Positions 55,801-61,800 of a DNA stretch of 64,000 nucleotides are shown one piece after another (position 1 is the stretch's first letter; each line of letters opens with the position of its first letter). The stretch spans positions 2,170,001 to 2,234,000 of the forward strand of contig BSBM01000050.1 of NCBI GenBank assembly GCA_027924585.1, read 5' to 3'. Made by a program: the position numbers and the translations under genes. The stretch comes from Larix kaempferi. Lineage: Eukaryota > Streptophyta > Pinopsida > Pinales > Pinaceae. The notes below the pieces were generated by a model that was not told where the DNA came from, made no database searches, and was given only the letters and a program-made list of their open reading frames with translations.

Positions 55801-58800
55801 TTTAAGCTATTGTGCAAGTAGATATAAATAACAATGGAATATGCAAATATCAAATATGATTAATGCCACTAATGATGTCATACTTTAAGATAAGCTGTGA
55901 GTATGATTAGAGGAACATGTCTTAGTCTATTGATATGATTTATCCTTGGTTATATATTGACCTAGTCAAACCCAGTTTGACTATGGTCATTTCTTGGGAT
56001 CCGTGATGATGTAGGCCATGTATGTTTATTGATGATGATGTATGGGCCCGCATACTCTTGATGATGATGCTATATGATGGACATATGATTCAGATGATGA
56101 TTGAAGCAGTTCAACAGGTTTTATTATTACTTCAGATCATCAGATTATGCGCTATCCATATATGGTGGACCCTACAGTCAGCCCATCAGGGAAACCCATG
56201 GTGTATGAGTACACATTCCTAGTAGATTTGGGTCTTCTGGATCCAATGAGACTCTTATCATTCAGTTTCGGGTACTTCTGACAGTGATAGATGCAGTTTT
56301 CCATTTGTTGACCAGATTTGGGGTTGATTTCCTAGCTTGACTAGCAGGGGCCATGAGAGGCCAGTTCACCTAGGGTGCTATATGAGGAGGGGGTGGTCCA
56401 GCCACTTGATATTACCATTTACCCCCCCTTCTGGAGAGCCTGGTGGGCTCAGTTTGACAACGCAGATGCTCTAGGAGGCTGTTTCAGCACTTTCACAGTT
56501 ACTCAGGCAGGATAAAAATGGAATAAAAGGGTCACTGAGGAATTTGATTTGGGAAATTGAGGCAAGGTTTTGGCACTTGGTTTTCATAGAGGTCTTCTAG
56601 GGTGAACCCCCTATCTTCCAGCCAGTTTTCATCAGTCAGTGGGGTTCACAGAGGCCACAGGAGGCCTTTTACTGCATGTCTCTCACAGATTTTGAGGACA
56701 AATTTGATCATTTGTATTATTTTGGACATATATTATTTTATTGTGCCATGGGGATGAGCTAGCAAGGATTGATGCCTCCTAGCCCCACCATGTGCTTCAT
56801 GAGTCATGTCTTAGTCATATGAGGTGGGCCCATGTACGTTTGCCCCCTCTAGAGGATGACATCACCCTCCATGAGTACTTTCAACTATGACATCATCACT
56901 ATTTTGAGTGTTCCATGTGTTATGTTGTTATGATTCATCTTAGCCATTGATTATGTATTGAGATCTTTTAATCTCAACCACTCATATTGTTGTAAAGTGG
57001 TTTTTAGATCTAGGGTTTTGGTCTTTATTATCCTATATAAGGAGGAGACCCCCTATTGTATAGCTCACCTTTGGGCTCTAGAAAAATTGGAATGAAAAGA
57101 ATATTTTGGAGATCTACTTTTTGGCTTTGATTGGGTTACTCTTGTATATGTTCTCGCATCTTGTTTCTAGACATTCTTTGCTTCTACAGGTGAAATTGAC
57201 ATCAAGAGAAGGAGGCTGAATTGCTTGAAGCTAGTTCAACGATTTGCTTTGTGGGAAGATTGTAGGGGTTTCTCACATCCCCCATGAGCAAGACGTCTTC
57301 ATAGAGAGGGAGTTTTTCAATTGTGCTTTGTCCATTGATTGCTTTCTTGATATGACATGCTTAGATCTTATGGATTTATGGATCAAATCTAACTTGATGT
57401 AATTTGATTTACAGGTTTTCATGGGACATCTCTCCTCCTAGGGCTTGGACATTTTTGGTTGAAGACACTTGGATCAAGCTTGGAATTGTAACTAGGGCAA
57501 GATTTCTCCATATGCTAAGAGGCCGCAAGCTTTTGAGGTTAGATCTACAAGGTACATATTGATTTCACTTGCTATCCATCCTATTGGTCAAAACTATAAG
57601 AAAATCAAAACCCTCATTTTTGTTTTTCTCAAATCTACAAAGATCTAGCTTGGCTTTGGGTATAATAAAAAGAACCCACCTCTATAGTATCCATGGCAAT
57701 TCGGATCTATAGTTTGGTGGCATTTGGACTTCATTTGACCCTTCCCCCAAGGCACTTAGCCTTCCTTGAGTGAGGTCGCCCTCCTTGGGTAGGTGAGTTG
57801 AGCTAGTTCTAGCACATGGGTAGCTGAGATCCCACTTGATTCATGATCCTCACACTTGTTAACCTACTCCTAGTGCTTCACTTCATTGATTTTCACCTTG
57901 TGGGCCCCATTCCTCATTTTGAGGGTTGTGCCCCACTTGGGTCAATTTGGTGATGCATTTTCAATCTCAGATCTACGGAGATCTAGCCATTGGATGCCTT
58001 TGATTTTGAAAACCCACTTTGACAATTGCTTAAACTACCCCGATCTATAATTTGGCATACTTTGGACTCCATTTACCCATCCATCTTAAGGCACTAGTCT
58101 ACCTAAGGCAAATCACACTTCTTGGGATTAGTGTCATGTGCTAGATCCCATATGTGGGTATCTCCAATTTCATCTTAGATCCATAGATCTACTCTTTGCA
58201 TACCCCTTGGTACCATTTGCACCCTTAACTTCACCTCGTGGGTCCCATTTGGACCATTTCCATATCCCAAGGAAGTGGGCCCCCTTGTGTATTTCATGGT
58301 ACTAGATCTTGTCATTTGATCTCATTATGTGGCCTAAATCATTCATTGGTTGAAACACTAGTCATTCATTGGAGAGGCTAATATGTCTTGGAAAATGTGT
58401 CAAATGAAGGCCAAACACCACCAAACTATAGATCCGAATTGTCGTGGATATTATAGAGGTGGGTTCTAAATGTTATCCCCAAAGGCATGCTATATCCAAG
58501 AGATCTATAAAAATAGAAAAAAAAAGTTTTGAATTTTAAGGGTTTATGTGACCAATAGGATGGAGAACAAGCGAAATGGATACATACCTTATAGATCTTA
58601 CCTCAAAAGCTTGCGGCTACTTTGCACATAGATGACTCTTGCCTTTAGTTACAATTCCAAGCTAGCTCCAAGTGAATCCAAGCATAATCGTCTAAGTCCT
58701 AGGAGGAGAGATGCCCCATTCAACCTGTAAATCAATCTACAAGATGTTAGATTTGATCCACAAATCAATGAGATCTAAGCATGTCATCTCCAAGAAGCAA

Positions 58801-61800
58801 TCAATGGACAAAGCACAATTGAAAAACTCCCTCAAGATGAAGATGTCTTGCCCATGGGGGATGTGAGCAACCCCTACAATCTTCCCATCAAGCAAGTTGC
58901 ACTCTAGCTTCAAAGCAATTCGGCCTCTCGTAGTTGATGTCGTTTTCATCTGTTACAAGGAAAGATGTCTAAGAGAAGAGATGCATAACCATGTACAAAA
59001 GCAACCCAATCAAAGCCAAGAAGAATATCTCCAAAAATAGTATTTTATTCCAAGTTTTCTAGAGGCCAAACGTGCTTTTACAATAGGGGGGTCTCCTTTT
59101 ATAGGATGAGGAAGACCAAAACCCTAAACCACTTTTGAAAACTAGTGGTTGAGATCAAAAGATATAACAATGTAATCAACGACTAAGATGAGCCAATACA
59201 ATATAATACATGGATCACTCAACTAAGTGATGATGTCATAGCCTTAAAAAGCCCAATGAGGGTGACATCATACATGGGGGTGGCTAATAACACATGTGCC
59301 ACAACAAATAGACCAAGACAAGTCACTAAGAGGACATGGTGGGGCTAGGAGGTATTAATCCCCTTCACTAGCATGTCCCCATGGCACAATAATATAAAAT
59401 ATGATTCCATGACATGTGCAAGTATACAAATGATCAAATCCTATTCCCATCATCAGAGAGAGAAGTACAATAAAAGATCTACTATAGCCCATGTGGACCC
59501 CCTGACTAGTGCAAACTGATCTGGAAGAAGGGGGATACACCATGGATGACCTCTAAGCAGACCAAGTGCCAAAACCTTGCCTCAATTGCCCAAATTGAAT
59601 TCCTCAATGACCCTTTTATTCCACTTTTTAATCCTCCTGAAAACCCTGAAAGTGACCAAAACTGACTCTAGGGTGCCCACGCTGTCAAACTGAAGGTGCC
59701 ATCATGTCCGGAAGGGGGGTATAATGGTAAAAACAAGTGGCTGGACCACCCCCTTCCTCTGTAGCGCCCTAGGCAACGACTTGCCTCCAATGCTCCTGCT
59801 GGACAGGATAGATCAGCATGCCCAAGCTGGTCCACAGGTGGATAACTGCTACTATCCTACCCAAGAGTGCCCAGAACTGAAATATAAGTGTTTCAATGGA
59901 TCCAGAAGACCCAAATCCACTAGAGATGAGCACTCATACACCTCATGATGACCTGTGGGGTCATTTGTAGGGTCCACCATACCTGGACAATGTAAAATAT
60001 GATGATCTGGAAATAATAATAAAACTAACCAACTGCATCAATCATTATCTGGAGCATATGTCCAACATATGGAATCATCAATAGGTGTATGTGGGACCAT
60101 AGATCAACATCATAAAGCACAAGTGGTCCATCTCATCACGGATCCCAAGAATGACCATGGTTAAACTATGTTTGACTACGTCAAAGTACAACCAAAGACT
60201 AGATTATAACAAATGACTAAGACATATTCCTTTAACCATATTCATAGCTTAACTTAAAGTATAAACATCAATCAAGTGGCAGTTAATACATAGATATTTA
60301 ATGTTGTTTATAACCTACTTGCACCAAAGCTTTAAAGACATACTTATCCAATGGACATGGCCTAATTGCTAGCAAAGGGTGAAGGCCAAGGACAAGGCTA
60401 GGTAGAAAGGGATGACTTGACAAATTCAACTGAGTGATACTTTGGACGGGGAGAGGGGGAGCTACACATTGTGCTGGACAAAATAAACAAAGGGAATGGA
60501 AGTGCCTCACAAATGGATAAGTTGTTTAGAGAGTGCTTATTCAACCTTGGCATCATGTCTACATCAAGTTGATCCAAGTTCATTAGGATCATTCACTTAA
60601 TTTCCATGGCCTTTTTGGCCTATATGACCCCTCTGGGATTTTGCATGCACTAAAAAGCACAACTAATCGCAGCTTGCATCCAGGGCATATTTACATTTAT
60701 GAGGTCAATAATCTTTAGATATAGCATTTATTTAACCATTGCTTTTAAACCTTTTTGGACCCTTCGAGGGGTACTTTAGCATTTCATTGCTTTAGCCTTT
60801 AATTCATCGCGTGTTTAGAAACACATTCTAGAATTTATTTTCCATAGGCTTTCATAAGAGATTTTCAATAATTCCATAAGTTGTACATGTGCTTTCAGTT
60901 TTAGCCAACAACAACTCATGTGACTAGAGGGAATTCCGCACTAAGCCACACATCGAACAATCGACTAGAATGATCTAGGCATAAAATCCAACTCACCAAA
61001 GGCAAGTTCTGTCACCAACTCAGAGCCGAGACACAAAACAAACATGGATGCAATCCAACACAGAGGTAGAAATGGGAAAGTCATCCATATCAAAGGTCAA
61101 GAAGGCAAGTCAGGGTGAAAGCCAAAATAAGGAAGGTCATGGATGGATGGAGTCAAGTGAATGTGGTTCCTAAGCTAACAAACATAACTGTTAGGAAAGA
61201 CCATGTCCATGCTCACAGGAGGGTAATGAAACCAATAAGTGTAGTCAGTAAACCTTAAAGTCCAAGTAATACATCCAATTCATTATTTACATCAACCAAG
61301 ATAGTTCATTTCATTTATTAAATAGTACTGCAACATCATGAGTTATATACCAAGTCAATGCCATGAAGATGACTAAAACAACAAGATAATAGTCCAATGC
61401 TAACAATCACATGTCTAATAGTCATATCATTGCATATCATAAATAACCATCATCTAGAACCACTGAAACACTGCTGCAGTAATACAACTGGAACTCTGGG
61501 CACTGAACTGAAACTGTATGGAACAAAAGGTCATATCGATCATCAAATCCAAGCCCTCAAGGCTCATCCTTGGCACAAGGTCTACACAATGTCTGATATA
61601 AGTTGCTCTGATGTCTAAGTGATCATAAATGGCTCTGCTCATCATAACTGATCTCTGTAAAGGAAAAGCTCTAAAAAGTGCAGATATCTGCTCAGCAAGA
61701 ATAGTAGCCCAACTACTATGGTGTGATAACAGGTATGTCCAAAGTGACCTCCCGAGTTCTTGTAGATAAACCACTTATGGATTTCCCTATTAGACTAAAA

